DNA from: Bacteroidales bacterium
GTDB taxonomy: Bacteria; Bacteroidota; Bacteroidia; Bacteroidales; UBA932
Assembly (NCBI GenBank): GCA_009774765.1
Contig: VSOK01000046.1
Location: 1 to 17,505 of the forward strand
Direction: 5' to 3'
DNA length: 17,505 bases
Part shown: piece after piece, positions 1 to 7,853 of the stretch
How the letters are laid out: each line of letters starts with the position of its first letter
Numbering within the stretch: position 1 is the stretch's first letter
Notes under the pieces: model-generated
Seen by the model: the letters and a program-made list of their open reading frames with translations, nothing else
The model's database searches: none
What the model was told of the DNA's origin: nothing
Made by a program: the position numbers and the translations under genes

Positions 1-438
1 CATAAAGCCGAGGTCATGGGTTTCAGTATATCTGCGCACAGGATTCAGAAGGTTGGTGTATTTCTGTGCGGATTCCTTCATCCTTTCGTCTCCTGTCATC
101 TCGTATGCAAGCCACAGGGATCCAGGGTAGAATCCGCTGGTCCAGTCGTATATTCCGCACAGTCTGCGTTTTCCGATCTTGTCAGCTTCAGGAAGCGTCC
201 TGAGAGAATCTTTGAAGACACTCCGGTCGACACCGAGCTGGCAGCTCAGTTCGTCAAGGTCGTATCCTACATAGATGGAGCGTGGAAGCATCTGCTGCCC
301 GTCAATCTGTTCCGCTGTGATTGCAAGCTGCTCTGCCGCAGTATCAAGACCGTTTTTGAGCCAGCTGTAATTCTCTTCCTGGCTGCATGATACGGCAGCT
401 GCGAGAATCGCGATGATGGAGATGGATTTGATTTTCAT
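1..438 (-). CDS. GH88 unsaturated glucuronyl hydrolase, lipoprotein, N-terminal 146 residues (cut by window edge)
   Basis: Glycoside hydrolase family 88 enzymes hydrate and release the 4,5-unsaturated uronic acid left at the non-reducing end by polysaccharide lyases. The visible part starts with a short signal (MKIKSISIIAILAAAVSC) ending in a lipobox with Cys18, so the enzyme is probably membrane-anchored. The family-typical stretch DWTSGFYPGSLWLAYE lies at residues 98-113. The motif HDLGFM at 141-146 should carry the conserved Asp (Asp142), equivalent to a catalytic-site Asp of characterised unsaturated glucuronyl hydrolases. The second catalytic Asp lies beyond the window. The frame is open to base 1. 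An in-frame ATG at 444 would add two residues; the ATG at 438 gives a more usual MK start. The gene is divergent from the susC operon and shares its control region, which fits co-induction with the lyase at 10207-12354. Substrate preference within GH88 cannot be read from this fragment. Confidence 0.9.
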   Translation of the reverse strand, partial: MKIKSISIIAILAAAVSCSQEENYSWLKNGLDTAAEQLAITAEQIDGQQMLPRSIYVGYDLDELSCQLGVDRSVFKDSLRTLPEADKIGKRRLCGIYDWTSGFYPGSLWLAYEMTGDERMKESAQKYTNLLNPVRRYTETHDLGFM

Positions 439-472
439 AATCATATTCTGTTTTGTTGATTTTCTATGAATA

Positions 473-480
473 CAAAATTA
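473..480 (-). promoter_or_regulatory. Bacteroidetes -7 promoter element for the GH88 gene
   Basis: Read on the minus strand the sequence is TAATTTTGT, a full match to the Bacteroides -7 consensus TAnnTTTGY. Transcription would start near 466, leaving a leader of about 22-28 nt before the GH88 start. No TTTG element is present at the usual -33 distance. It is identical to the box at 690-697. Confidence 0.55.
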
Positions 481-545
481 GGCTTAATCTGTCCCCCGGC
501 AGAGCAGGTTTGTGCAAATAATATCCAATACTATATAAGTTCTGT

Positions 546-603
546 CAAAATTGTCCATTCCGTTTCCGTTTCTGTCCAAAAAAATCCGTTTTGGACAAAA
601 TTG
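546..603. repeat. Direct repeat CAAAATTG and repeated TGTCC half-sites flanking the palindrome
   Basis: CAAAATTG occurs at 546-553 and again at 596-603, 50 bp apart. TGTCC occurs at 552-556 and 573-577, 21 bp apart, and inverted as GGACA at 593-597. Spacings near multiples of a helical turn are what a multimeric DNA-binding regulator would use. Function is inferred only. Confidence 0.4.
573..597. promoter_or_regulatory. Candidate HTCS operator: perfect inverted repeat TGTCCAAAA-N7-TTTTGGACA
   Basis: The arms at 573-581 and 589-597 are exact reverse complements of 9 bp, separated by 7 bp. The centre, base 585, is exactly halfway between the two TAATTTTG boxes, with 92 bp between each arm and the nearest box. 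The site is therefore positioned to serve both promoters. The only DNA-binding regulator in the window is the HTCS at 12410-16435, so it is the natural candidate partner (inference). Confidence 0.5.
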
Positions 604-628
604 ATATAAAATTCAACGTAATTGATAT
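599..628. repeat. Direct repeat AATTGATAT at 21-bp period
   Basis: AATTGATAT occurs at 599-607 and 620-628, two helical turns apart, between the palindrome and the operon promoter box. It may be a second regulator-binding element for the susC-side promoter. In AT-rich DNA a chance repeat of this length is possible. Confidence 0.35.
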
Positions 629-689
629 CGTATAGCGATTTTTGAAACAAATAAATTAAAAGTAAAAAAGGAACAATGTAATCTGATTG

Positions 690-697
690 TAATTTTG
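690..697 (+). promoter_or_regulatory. Bacteroidetes -7 promoter element for the susC operon
   Basis: TAATTTTG followed by C fully matches TAnnTTTGY. Transcription would start near 704, giving a leader of about 60 nt before the ATG at 764. There is no TTTG at the -33 position, as expected for a promoter that needs an activator. Confidence 0.6.
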
Positions 698-732
698 CAA
701 AAGGAAAATCATGATAAACGTTAAATAATCAA

Positions 733-744
733 GGCGGAAACGCC
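733..744 (+). promoter_or_regulatory. Leader hairpin with GAAA tetraloop
   Basis: GGCG-GAAA-CGCC is a perfect 4-bp GC stem capped by a GNRA tetraloop, ending 19 nt before the start codon at 764. It stands out in an otherwise AT-rich leader. It could affect translation or message stability; no function is demonstrated by the sequence. Confidence 0.35.
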
Positions 745-763
745 GAAACACTAAAACAAAAAA

Positions 764-2977
764 ATGAAACCGAAAACAAAACCATCTGAAAGATTCGGGT
801 CGCTGCTGTCAGGCCGCGTATGGCTTGTGGCGGCAATGCTTGGGATCTTCTCTGCCGGTTTGGCTTCGTGCAGCACGGAAAGTCTTGTGACGGACACTTC
901 GTTTTCCCTGTATTATTCCGGAATAAGCGAAATATGTCCTGGTACCAACATCAACATCAATCCGACCTGGCACGGTACAAAACCGGTTGATTTCGCAATT
1001 GTGGACATCAGGTTCAATGCACGTCCCGCTGTGGCGTCCTGCTTCTCAGTTGATTCAGAATCAGGTGTATTCAGCATCAACGGGTCTGACGATCTTCCTA
1101 CAGGCGTATGGACTGTCGGTATCGAATGCAGATCCGACGGGCGCAGGTATGTTTATGAGGACGCGATTTCCATAAATATGATGAAGCCTGTGCCGGACGG
1201 GATTTTTCTTTCCCCTTCAGAGTTGACTGTCAAGCTCTCTGACATTACAGGGCAGGGGGCGGAGCTTCCTTGTGCGGAAATCACTACCGACGGCAACAGG
1301 CACGTCCAGATCAAAAAGTACCTTATCTCCAATGTCTACAGGAACGGGGACCTTCACAATGAGTGCAAGGAATGGTTTGAACTGAATCCGTCCACAGGGG
1401 TTTTCTCGATAGTTCCGCAGAATCCCGCATTTGAGGCGGGAGTCTATACCTTCGACTTCAGGCTTACTACGTATGCTGCAGGAAGCGAAGACGAGGAAGG
1501 ACTGTTCAGAAAGGCGTTGAGGCTCGATGTGACTTCCGCGCCTGTCGGCATTTCCTACAATCCTTCTGCGGCTACCGTGGAAATAGGATATTCCGGCAAA
1601 TCTGTCAGACCTGAGATCAAAGGCTCCCTGGAAGGGCTGGTCTATACCTTGAAGTCAGTATCTCCTGACAACTCCATCGGTATAACCGTTGATGACGCTA
1701 CCGGAGTCATCAAGTTCCCTGAGACCTACGATGTCAGCAACGGTGACAAATATACGGTCAGCATTACTGCGGAAAATAAATTCGGCGCAATGGATTTCGA
1801 CGATGTGTTCACTTTCAATGTCACTGATTTCATCTTTCCGCTTTCGCTGCTTGAATATGATGATATAGATGAGGTGATAACAGGAGTCTCATTTGAAATA
1901 CCTGTCAAGGACATCATCGGCGATGAGGTGACTTTTGCCTTTGACAATCTTCCTGAAAGCCTTGCCGGACTTGCGATAGATCCGGCGACAGGCACCATAT
2001 CCTGTGCAAAAGGCATTGAACTTCCTGTCGGAAGGCATACCGTTACCGTGCTTGCGCGCAATGTCAAAAGCGAATGCCGTTCCGATGTGTCCATCAATGT
2101 CGTCGCCAATCCTTATATGTTCACATACGTCATTTGGGGCAACAACCTCGGACTGACTCCTGCGGAGGAATACGGCAACCAGTTCAGGATATCCGAAGGA
2201 GACCCTGATCTTGTGATACCTGTTGCGGATAGCGATATTCCTGACGGAGTGCCTGTCAAATACACTTTCTCCAACAAGACGACCGGCTCCAGCTATCAGA
2301 TGGGTGCGAGCGTGGCCAAGGATGGAACCATAACGATTGTAGCCCAGACCAAAGGCAAGGCTGCGGTAAGGACATATTTCGGAGTTATCACCGTGACTGT
2401 GGGAGGAGAATCTGAAGCGGCTGTCACAAGGAATTTCCCTCTGTTCGTCGACCAGGCCGGCTACAGGGACGGGTATTCGGTAGAGTACACTCCTTTTGCA
2501 TTCAGAGTCAATCCTAAGACTGGAGGAACTTCCGTGGCTCCGGTTGTCAAAAAGGAAGACGGGGCAGCGTTCTCCGGATTTACTATGGACTACAGACGAA
2601 ATTTCTACTTCTACAAGCTCGGAGGTCCTGAGCAGCACAAGGAAGGCAAGCTGGCTGCCGATACATTCCTGTATTCTCCGTGGTACAAGTACTATTCGGC
2701 ATTGAAGAAGCCTGTCAATACCGGCGCGAACTCTCCGATGTCATATTATGGTGACGCGAACGGGGAAAGAGGATATCTCGGACTTTGTGCCGCGTATGTC
2801 AATCCTGGAGATCTGAAGCTGGTCGTCAATGCGGACAAATTCGTTGATGACTACGGCTACGGAGACGGCGTGGTGATAGGTACGATGCAGTATAATGTCA
2901 ACAACAACAATCCTGTAACCAGCGGTGCCGAGATATTCCCTATAATAATATGGCTTGACCCGGATTATACCAGATAA
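764..2977 (+). CDS. Surface glycan-binding lipoprotein 1 (SGBP), 737 aa
   Basis: This is the first gene of the operon, 11 bp upstream of susC. A long positively charged n-region and hydrophobic stretch end in AGLASC (Cys36), a lipobox for outer-membrane anchoring. Residues about 45-450 read as consecutive all-beta modules of about 90-120 residues. Several contain a 'D-x-x-T/S-G-x-I/F' turn (for example DPATGTIS), as in Ig/cadherin-like folds. Residues 453-737 form a C-terminal module beginning FTYVIWGNNLGL and ending WLDPDYT. The same module recurs at the end of the second binding lipoprotein (residues 486-774), with roughly 40% identity by eye over its first half. I see no catalytic motif. 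Position beside susCD and the elongated multi-domain lipoprotein design indicate a glycan-capture role at the cell surface. It may belong to the DUF4958-type surface glycan-binding family, but I recall that rather than show it. Ligand unknown. Confidence 0.85.
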   Translation: MKPKTKPSERFGSLLSGRVWLVAAMLGIFSAGLASCSTESLVTDTSFSLYYSGISEICPGTNININPTWHGTKPVDFAIVDIRFNARPAVASCFSVDSESGVFSINGSDDLPTGVWTVGIECRSDGRRYVYEDAISINMMKPVPDGIFLSPSELTVKLSDITGQGAELPCAEITTDGNRHVQIKKYLISNVYRNGDLHNECKEWFELNPSTGVFSIVPQNPAFEAGVYTFDFRLTTYAAGSEDEEGLFRKALRLDVTSAPVGISYNPSAATVEIGYSGKSVRPEIKGSLEGLVYTLKSVSPDNSIGITVDDATGVIKFPETYDVSNGDKYTVSITAENKFGAMDFDDVFTFNVTDFIFPLSLLEYDDIDEVITGVSFEIPVKDIIGDEVTFAFDNLPESLAGLAIDPATGTISCAKGIELPVGRHTVTVLARNVKSECRSDVSINVVANPYMFTYVIWGNNLGLTPAEEYGNQFRISEGDPDLVIPVADSDIPDGVPVKYTFSNKTTGSSYQMGASVAKDGTITIVAQTKGKAAVRTYFGVITVTVGGESEAAVTRNFPLFVDQAGYRDGYSVEYTPFAFRVNPKTGGTSVAPVVKKEDGAAFSGFTMDYRRNFYFYKLGGPEQHKEGKLAADTFLYSPWYKYYSALKKPVNTGANSPMSYYGDANGERGYLGLCAAYVNPGDLKLVVNADKFVDDYGYGDGVVIGTMQYNVNNNNPVTSGAEIFPIIIWLDPDYTR

Positions 2978-2988
2978 AGAAGCAGAAT

Positions 2989-5900
2989 ATGAAAGCAAAA
3001 TATACAAAATTCCTTACTGTTCTCGCTGCTTTGCTGATTGCGGCGGGAGCGATGGCCCAGGATAAAATGAGGGTTTCCGGAGTCGTTACGGACGAGACCG
3101 GAGAGCCGCTTCCCGGTGCCGGTGTGCTGGTTGACGGCACTTCACGCGGTGAAATTACAGATATAGACGGAAACTATACGATTGAGGTATCTGCGGGAGA
3201 GTCGCTGGTCTTCAACTATATCGGATACAAATCCCAGACTGTTGAGATCAGGGGGGGCAGAGAAAAAATAAATATATCCCTTGAACCGGACAAGACAATT
3301 CTTGAAGAGGCTGTCGTAGTGGGCTACGGCACGATGAAAAGGAGCGACCTCACAGGCTCCGTTTCTTCCGTAAGTTCCAAGTCCATTGAAGGCTATAAGT
3401 CGGGTACTGTGCTCGAGGCACTCGGAGGGCAGATTGCCGGAGTAAACATTACCGCGGCCGACGGTACTCCTGGAGGGGACTTCGACATCAAGATCCGCGG
3501 TGTGGGTACTGTCAACGGAAATTCGTCTCCTCTTTATATCGTGGACGGATTTGAGGTGGACAATATCAGTTATCTTGCAAACCAGGATATTGCGTCCGTC
3601 GACGTGCTCAAAGATGCGTCCGCTTCTGCCATCTATGGTGCGAGGGCGGCCAATGGAGTCGTGCTCGTGACGACGAAATCTGGAAGGAACGGCCGGACGG
3701 AAGTATCCTACAACGGTTCGGCAAGCTACAGGACATTGTCCAGGCAGCTTGATGTACTGAGTCCGTATGATTTTGTAAAGCTCCAGATTGAGCTTAACCC
3801 TTCACGTTACGGAGAAAGGTATTTCAAAGTGGGGGAGGATGCCAACGGCAAACCTTACCGTTTCCAGAGCGTCGAGGATTATAACGGTGCTGATACCGGT
3901 GTGGACTGGCAGTATGAAGCATTCCGTCCGACATGGTCCCAGAACCACGATGTGAGTGTCATCGGAGGAAACGCCGATACGAAATATACTGTCTCGTTCT
4001 CGCATTTCGATGAGGCCGGTATCTTTGAGAGCAACACCTTTGCCAAGGACAATGCCCGTATAAAATTCTCGCAGAAGCTTTTCAAGTGGCTCAACCTGGA
4101 TGCTTCAGTCAATTACACGCACAGCAAGGACACCGGTATAGGAACAGGAGGAAGCACTTTGAGCAACATCCTCTCGTACCGTCCTGTCGGAGGACTCTAT
4201 GTGTCGGACTGGCAGCTCAGGTACAATATGGTGGACCCTATGCTTGAAGAGGTGGGTCTGTCCAATTCAAATTATTTCAATCCTATCCAGAATGCCGAGA
4301 CGGTGGACCAGGTAAAGAAAATCGACCAGTGGGTGGCAAACGCTTCACTTTCTTTCAAAATCATAAAAGGCCTTACATTCAAGTCTTCCGCATCATACAA
4401 CACGGCATTCAGGCGTGACGACGTATTCTACGGAGCCGAAAGCGCAAATGCCATACGCGGATCAGGCCCTTATGGAAATTCTAAGACCACCAGGACATTG
4501 AAATGGTCCAACAATAATGTGCTGACATACGACCGGACTTTCAACAAGAAGCACGCGACACAGTTCACTCTCGGCCACGAGGTCGCATACAATCTTGTGG
4601 AATTCCTTTCCGGAGAGGCCCGCGAGTTTCCTCTGGATGATCTGGGGGTTGACAATCTTGGAATAGGAGCCGTGCCGAGTTCGGTGAACACAAGCAAGAC
4701 GGACAACAAAAGGCTGTCATTCTTCGCCCGCGGCTTCTATAACTATGATGAAAGGTATATGATCACCGCTACCGTACGTGCGGATGCGTCCACTGTGTTC
4801 TCCGACAAGAACAAATGGGGCTTTTTCCCGTCATTCTCGGCAGCATGGAACATAGCCAACGAACATTTTATGAAAGATGTGGCCTGGATTTCCAATATGA
4901 AGCTGAGGGCAGGATGGGGAACTGTAGGAAACGACAGGATAAGCAGCTATCTTTCTCTTGATCTGTATGACCCTCTTAAATATGGAGTCGGCTCCTCACA
5001 GGTTACCGTGCTTCAGCCGACCCAACTTTCCAACAAGAATCTCAGATGGGAGGGAGCGACGACTACGAATGTCGGTGTTGACCTCGGATTTTTCCAGAAT
5101 ATGCTGAACATTACGGTGGACGGTTTTGTCAAGGATTCAAAGGATCTTCTCCTTGCCCAGAGCCTTTCGCTCGTGACGGGCTTTGAATCCCAGTGGCAGA
5201 ATGTCGGAAAGCTCCGCAACTCCGGAGTTGAGATCAGCATAAATTCCGTGAATTTCAACAGGAGAAACTTCTTCTGGTCGACGGACTTCAACATATCGTT
5301 TATCAAGAATACCCTCAAAGCCCTCCAGGACGGTTCCGACTATATCCTGTCGCGCTCAGGATTCAACTCGAATTTCTCGAGCTATGACTATATCGCCCAG
5401 GTCGGAAAGTCCATCGGAAGTATGTACGGCTATGTGTTCGACGGTATATATCAGTATTCCGACTTCGATATGTATGCGGACGGAACACTGCACCTGAAGC
5501 CAGGTATTGCCGATATAAGCGAACACGCGGGCGAGGCTGTGCAGCCGGGATATGTGAAATACAAGGATATTGACGGGGACGGGATCATCACCGCGGCCGA
5601 CAGGACGATCATCGGAAACGGACAGCCGGACTGGTTCGGAGGACTTACGAACAGCTTCCAGTTCTATGGGGTGGATCTGAGCTTTATGTTCCAGTTCTCG
5701 GTCGGTAATGACGTGTATAATGCGCAGCGTATGTTCAGCACCCAGTCAAGGCTTGAAATGCAGAACTGCCTCAGCGAAGTTAAGGACAGGTGGACGGCTA
5801 CGAATGCTTCCAACAAAGTCCCTTCTGCAAAAGGGTATGTCGCGTATGATGTGTATTCAAGATTTATTGAAGACGGCTCTTTCCTGAGGCTTAAGAACAT

Positions 5901-6117
5901 CACTCTGGGCTATACGCTGCCGGAAAGACTTACAAGGAAGATATATGTCAGCAAGCTCAGGGTCTATGCGAGCGCGCAGAACCTGTTCTGCCTGACAAAA
6001 TATTCAGGATTCGATCCGGAGGTGAATATGAAGTCAAGCACCCTTATGCCAAGTTTCGACTATGGAGCGTATCCGAGGAGCAAGGTTTTGACTTTCGGTG
6101 TTGAACTAAAATTTTAA
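2989..6117 (+). CDS. susC: SusC-family TonB-dependent outer-membrane transporter, 1042 aa
   Basis: It imports oligosaccharides across the outer membrane using TonB energy, together with its SusD lid. The protein starts with a signal peptide (cleavage after GAMAQ is plausible). A carboxypeptidase-regulatory-like beta domain follows at about 27-105 (VSGVVTDETGEPLPGAGV, DIDGNYTI). The SusC signature VVVGYG is at 109-114. The plug runs to about residue 230 with the hallmark stretches PLYIVDGFEV and KDASASAIYGARAANG. The rest is beta-barrel, ending in the aromatic-terminated strand TFGVELKF typical of outer-membrane proteins. Length is normal for the family and the frame is intact. It lies 11 bp after the first binding lipoprotein and 12 bp before the susD start, so the three are surely cotranscribed. 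There is no extra N-terminal signalling domain for an anti-sigma partner, which agrees with control by an HTCS. The substrate cannot be read from this sequence alone. Confidence 0.96.
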   Translation: MKAKYTKFLTVLAALLIAAGAMAQDKMRVSGVVTDETGEPLPGAGVLVDGTSRGEITDIDGNYTIEVSAGESLVFNYIGYKSQTVEIRGGREKINISLEPDKTILEEAVVVGYGTMKRSDLTGSVSSVSSKSIEGYKSGTVLEALGGQIAGVNITAADGTPGGDFDIKIRGVGTVNGNSSPLYIVDGFEVDNISYLANQDIASVDVLKDASASAIYGARAANGVVLVTTKSGRNGRTEVSYNGSASYRTLSRQLDVLSPYDFVKLQIELNPSRYGERYFKVGEDANGKPYRFQSVEDYNGADTGVDWQYEAFRPTWSQNHDVSVIGGNADTKYTVSFSHFDEAGIFESNTFAKDNARIKFSQKLFKWLNLDASVNYTHSKDTGIGTGGSTLSNILSYRPVGGLYVSDWQLRYNMVDPMLEEVGLSNSNYFNPIQNAETVDQVKKIDQWVANASLSFKIIKGLTFKSSASYNTAFRRDDVFYGAESANAIRGSGPYGNSKTTRTLKWSNNNVLTYDRTFNKKHATQFTLGHEVAYNLVEFLSGEAREFPLDDLGVDNLGIGAVPSSVNTSKTDNKRLSFFARGFYNYDERYMITATVRADASTVFSDKNKWGFFPSFSAAWNIANEHFMKDVAWISNMKLRAGWGTVGNDRISSYLSLDLYDPLKYGVGSSQVTVLQPTQLSNKNLRWEGATTTNVGVDLGFFQNMLNITVDGFVKDSKDLLLAQSLSLVTGFESQWQNVGKLRNSGVEISINSVNFNRRNFFWSTDFNISFIKNTLKALQDGSDYILSRSGFNSNFSSYDYIAQVGKSIGSMYGYVFDGIYQYSDFDMYADGTLHLKPGIADISEHAGEAVQPGYVKYKDIDGDGIITAADRTIIGNGQPDWFGGLTNSFQFYGVDLSFMFQFSVGNDVYNAQRMFSTQSRLEMQNCLSEVKDRWTATNASNKVPSAKGYVAYDVYSRFIEDGSFLRLKNITLGYTLPERLTRKIYVSKLRVYASAQNLFCLTKYSGFDPEVNMKSSTLMPSFDYGAYPRSKVLTFGVELKF

Positions 6118-6119
6118 TT

Positions 6120-6126
6120 GGGAGAG
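6120..6126 (+). promoter_or_regulatory. Shine-Dalgarno-like site deciding the susD start
   Basis: GGGAGAG lies 3 nt before the ATG at 6130. It makes the ATG the sensible start and turns the upstream in-frame TTG at 6118, which would overlap this site, into an unlikely one. Purine-rich sites this clear are uncommon in Bacteroidetes. Confidence 0.55.
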
Positions 6127-6129
6127 AAA

Positions 6130-7833
6130 ATGAAAAAGATATATTACATAATAGCTCTTGTATGCCTTGCGGCAAACTCCTGCTCTCTTGACGAGAAATC
6201 GTATACCAAGGTGGATATGGACACATATATCAAGGATGCCGGTGAGGCGCAGACCGTGCTTTTAGGCATCTACAGGCAGATGAATGTGGACGGGATATAT
6301 GGTCTGAACCTTTCTATGCTGTTCAATATGCCTACGGACGAGGCAAAGGTGGAAGGAAACTCCCTCGTAGGAGCACGTCTTCAGGCCAACAATGCCTTCA
6401 GCACTTCCGATTCATACGTGCAGGGAAGCTGGGGGGCTTTGTACAAAGGCATTTATTACGCCAACAGTTTTCTTGAAGCTATGGAGGACAGGATGAAAGA
6501 GTTTTCTTCCAAGGACAAGGCTCTCGGGGAAATCTATATGGCCGAAGCCCGTGCTCTCCGCGCCCTGTTCTACTTTGAGCTTGTGCGCTGGTACGGCAAT
6601 GTGCCTCTTGTCACTTCGACTGCACAGTCGGCTCTGCATCCGTCGCAGTTCGAACAGGCTGCCACTGAAGCAGTGTACGGATTCATTGAAAGCGATCTGC
6701 AGTATGCTATAGATGTCCTTCCATACGCATCTGACGACAACCTGCGTGCAGACAACAGCTTCCGTATTTCAAAGGGAGCGGCTCTCGGACTTATGACGAA
6801 GGTTTATGCTACCTGGGCCGGTTATCCTCTGAATGATTCTTCAAAATGGGAGGATGCGGCGAAGACTGCTGAAGAACTTGTCTCTTCCGGACGCCATTCT
6901 CTGCTGCCTGACTTTGAGACCTTGTGGAAAAATGCGGGCAACAATGTATGGGACAGCCGTGAGAGTCTTCTTGAAGTTTCCTTCTATTCTCCGCAGTCCA
7001 CCAACACTTCAAGCGGAAGGGTCGGAAAATGGAACGGTGTCACGGCCGCCCAGGGTTCTATAAAGGGAAATTCCAATTTCGCCATATTCAAGGTCGTACC
7101 TACATTCCTCAAGGAGTGGAAGGAAGAAAATGACGGGGATTTGAGATGGGGAATGTCCTTTGCGGATTATAAATATACCGTAAAGGATTACAGGACAGCC
7201 CTGACTACTGCAAAAATCAACGACGAGACTGTCGATGTCACGTTCGAGATGGCGATGGACGAGACTCTTGAGAACTGGAAGATGGACTGGAGGAAGCAGA
7301 TGAGCTTCCAGATTTCTCCGAAAAAATGGGATACGGAGCTGTATGTCGAGGATGCCAACCAGCTCGCTGACAACAACTATTCGAATGTCAACTGGTATCT
7401 TCTCCGTTATTCAGATGTGCTTCTTCTCTATGCCGAAGCTCTTAACGAGGTCAATCAGGGACCTGTAAGTGAAGCATACAATGCTGTCAATATGGTGAGA
7501 AGAAGGGCTTTCGGTCTGGATGTCAACAAAGTGTCCTCAAAGGCCGACCTTCCTGCCGGACTTTCATATACGGAATTCCGTGATGCGATAAGGGATGAAA
7601 GGTCATACGAACTTGCTTTCGAAGGACACCGCCGTCAGGACCTGACAAGGTGGGGAATCTACTATGAAAGAGTACAGGAGACATATTACAAACAGGTAGA
7701 CTGGCACGAACTCGGAGCGGAATATTATATAGGCGCGCAATACACCTATAAGAACAAGAATGAACTTCTTCCGATACCTCAGAGGGAGATGGACCTCTGC
7801 AGTAGATTCGTACAGAACCAGGGTTGGAAATAA
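6130..7833 (+). CDS. susD: SusD/RagB-family surface glycan-binding lipoprotein, 567 aa
   Basis: SusD proteins cap the SusC barrel and bind the incoming glycan. The signal (MKKIYYIIALVCLAANSC) ends in a lipobox with Cys18. Family hallmarks are visible in order. The helical TPR-like core carries RALFYFELVRWYGNVPLV around residues 144-161. A C-terminal segment RDERSYELAFEGHRRQDLTR begins near 488. The closing LLPIPQREMDL motif is followed by a QNQGW ending. Length is usual for the family. I chose the ATG at 6130 over the TTG at 6118 because it follows a GGGAGAG site and gives a compact signal peptide. The downstream gene begins 20 bp after the stop, keeping it in the same operon. Confidence 0.96.
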   Translation: MKKIYYIIALVCLAANSCSLDEKSYTKVDMDTYIKDAGEAQTVLLGIYRQMNVDGIYGLNLSMLFNMPTDEAKVEGNSLVGARLQANNAFSTSDSYVQGSWGALYKGIYYANSFLEAMEDRMKEFSSKDKALGEIYMAEARALRALFYFELVRWYGNVPLVTSTAQSALHPSQFEQAATEAVYGFIESDLQYAIDVLPYASDDNLRADNSFRISKGAALGLMTKVYATWAGYPLNDSSKWEDAAKTAEELVSSGRHSLLPDFETLWKNAGNNVWDSRESLLEVSFYSPQSTNTSSGRVGKWNGVTAAQGSIKGNSNFAIFKVVPTFLKEWKEENDGDLRWGMSFADYKYTVKDYRTALTTAKINDETVDVTFEMAMDETLENWKMDWRKQMSFQISPKKWDTELYVEDANQLADNNYSNVNWYLLRYSDVLLLYAEALNEVNQGPVSEAYNAVNMVRRRAFGLDVNKVSSKADLPAGLSYTEFRDAIRDERSYELAFEGHRRQDLTRWGIYYERVQETYYKQVDWHELGAEYYIGAQYTYKNKNELLPIPQREMDLCSRFVQNQGWK

Positions 7834-7853
7834 TTAATAAACACGATAAAACA

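Larger units (their letters stand above)
439..763. other. Divergent intergenic control region of the PUL
   Basis: This AT-rich stretch separates the GH88 gene from the susC operon. It contains two outward-facing TAATTTTG boxes, a 9-bp perfect inverted repeat midway between them, 21-bp-spaced direct repeats and a small leader hairpin, listed separately. I see no small ORF or RNA gene. Both promoters lack an obvious TTTG element about 20 bp upstream of the box, which would fit activator dependence (inference). Confidence 0.75.

Noticed and set aside
16..390. Plus-strand 124-codon ORF
   Set aside because: It is antisense to the GH88 gene, whose minus-strand frame carries clear family motifs.
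1889..2638. Minus-strand 249-codon ORF inside the first binding lipoprotein
   Set aside because: It is a shadow of the plus-strand gene; the plus frame has the paralogous module and lipobox, and the shadow has no recognisable domain.
6118..6129. TTG start for susD at 6118
   Set aside because: It overlaps the GGGAGAG ribosome-binding site and directly abuts the susC stop; the ATG at 6130 gives a standard lipoprotein signal.
7824..7853. TTG start for the second binding lipoprotein, overlapping susD
   Set aside because: It would add charged residues (NKHDKT) before a normal MKK lipoprotein signal starting at 7854.
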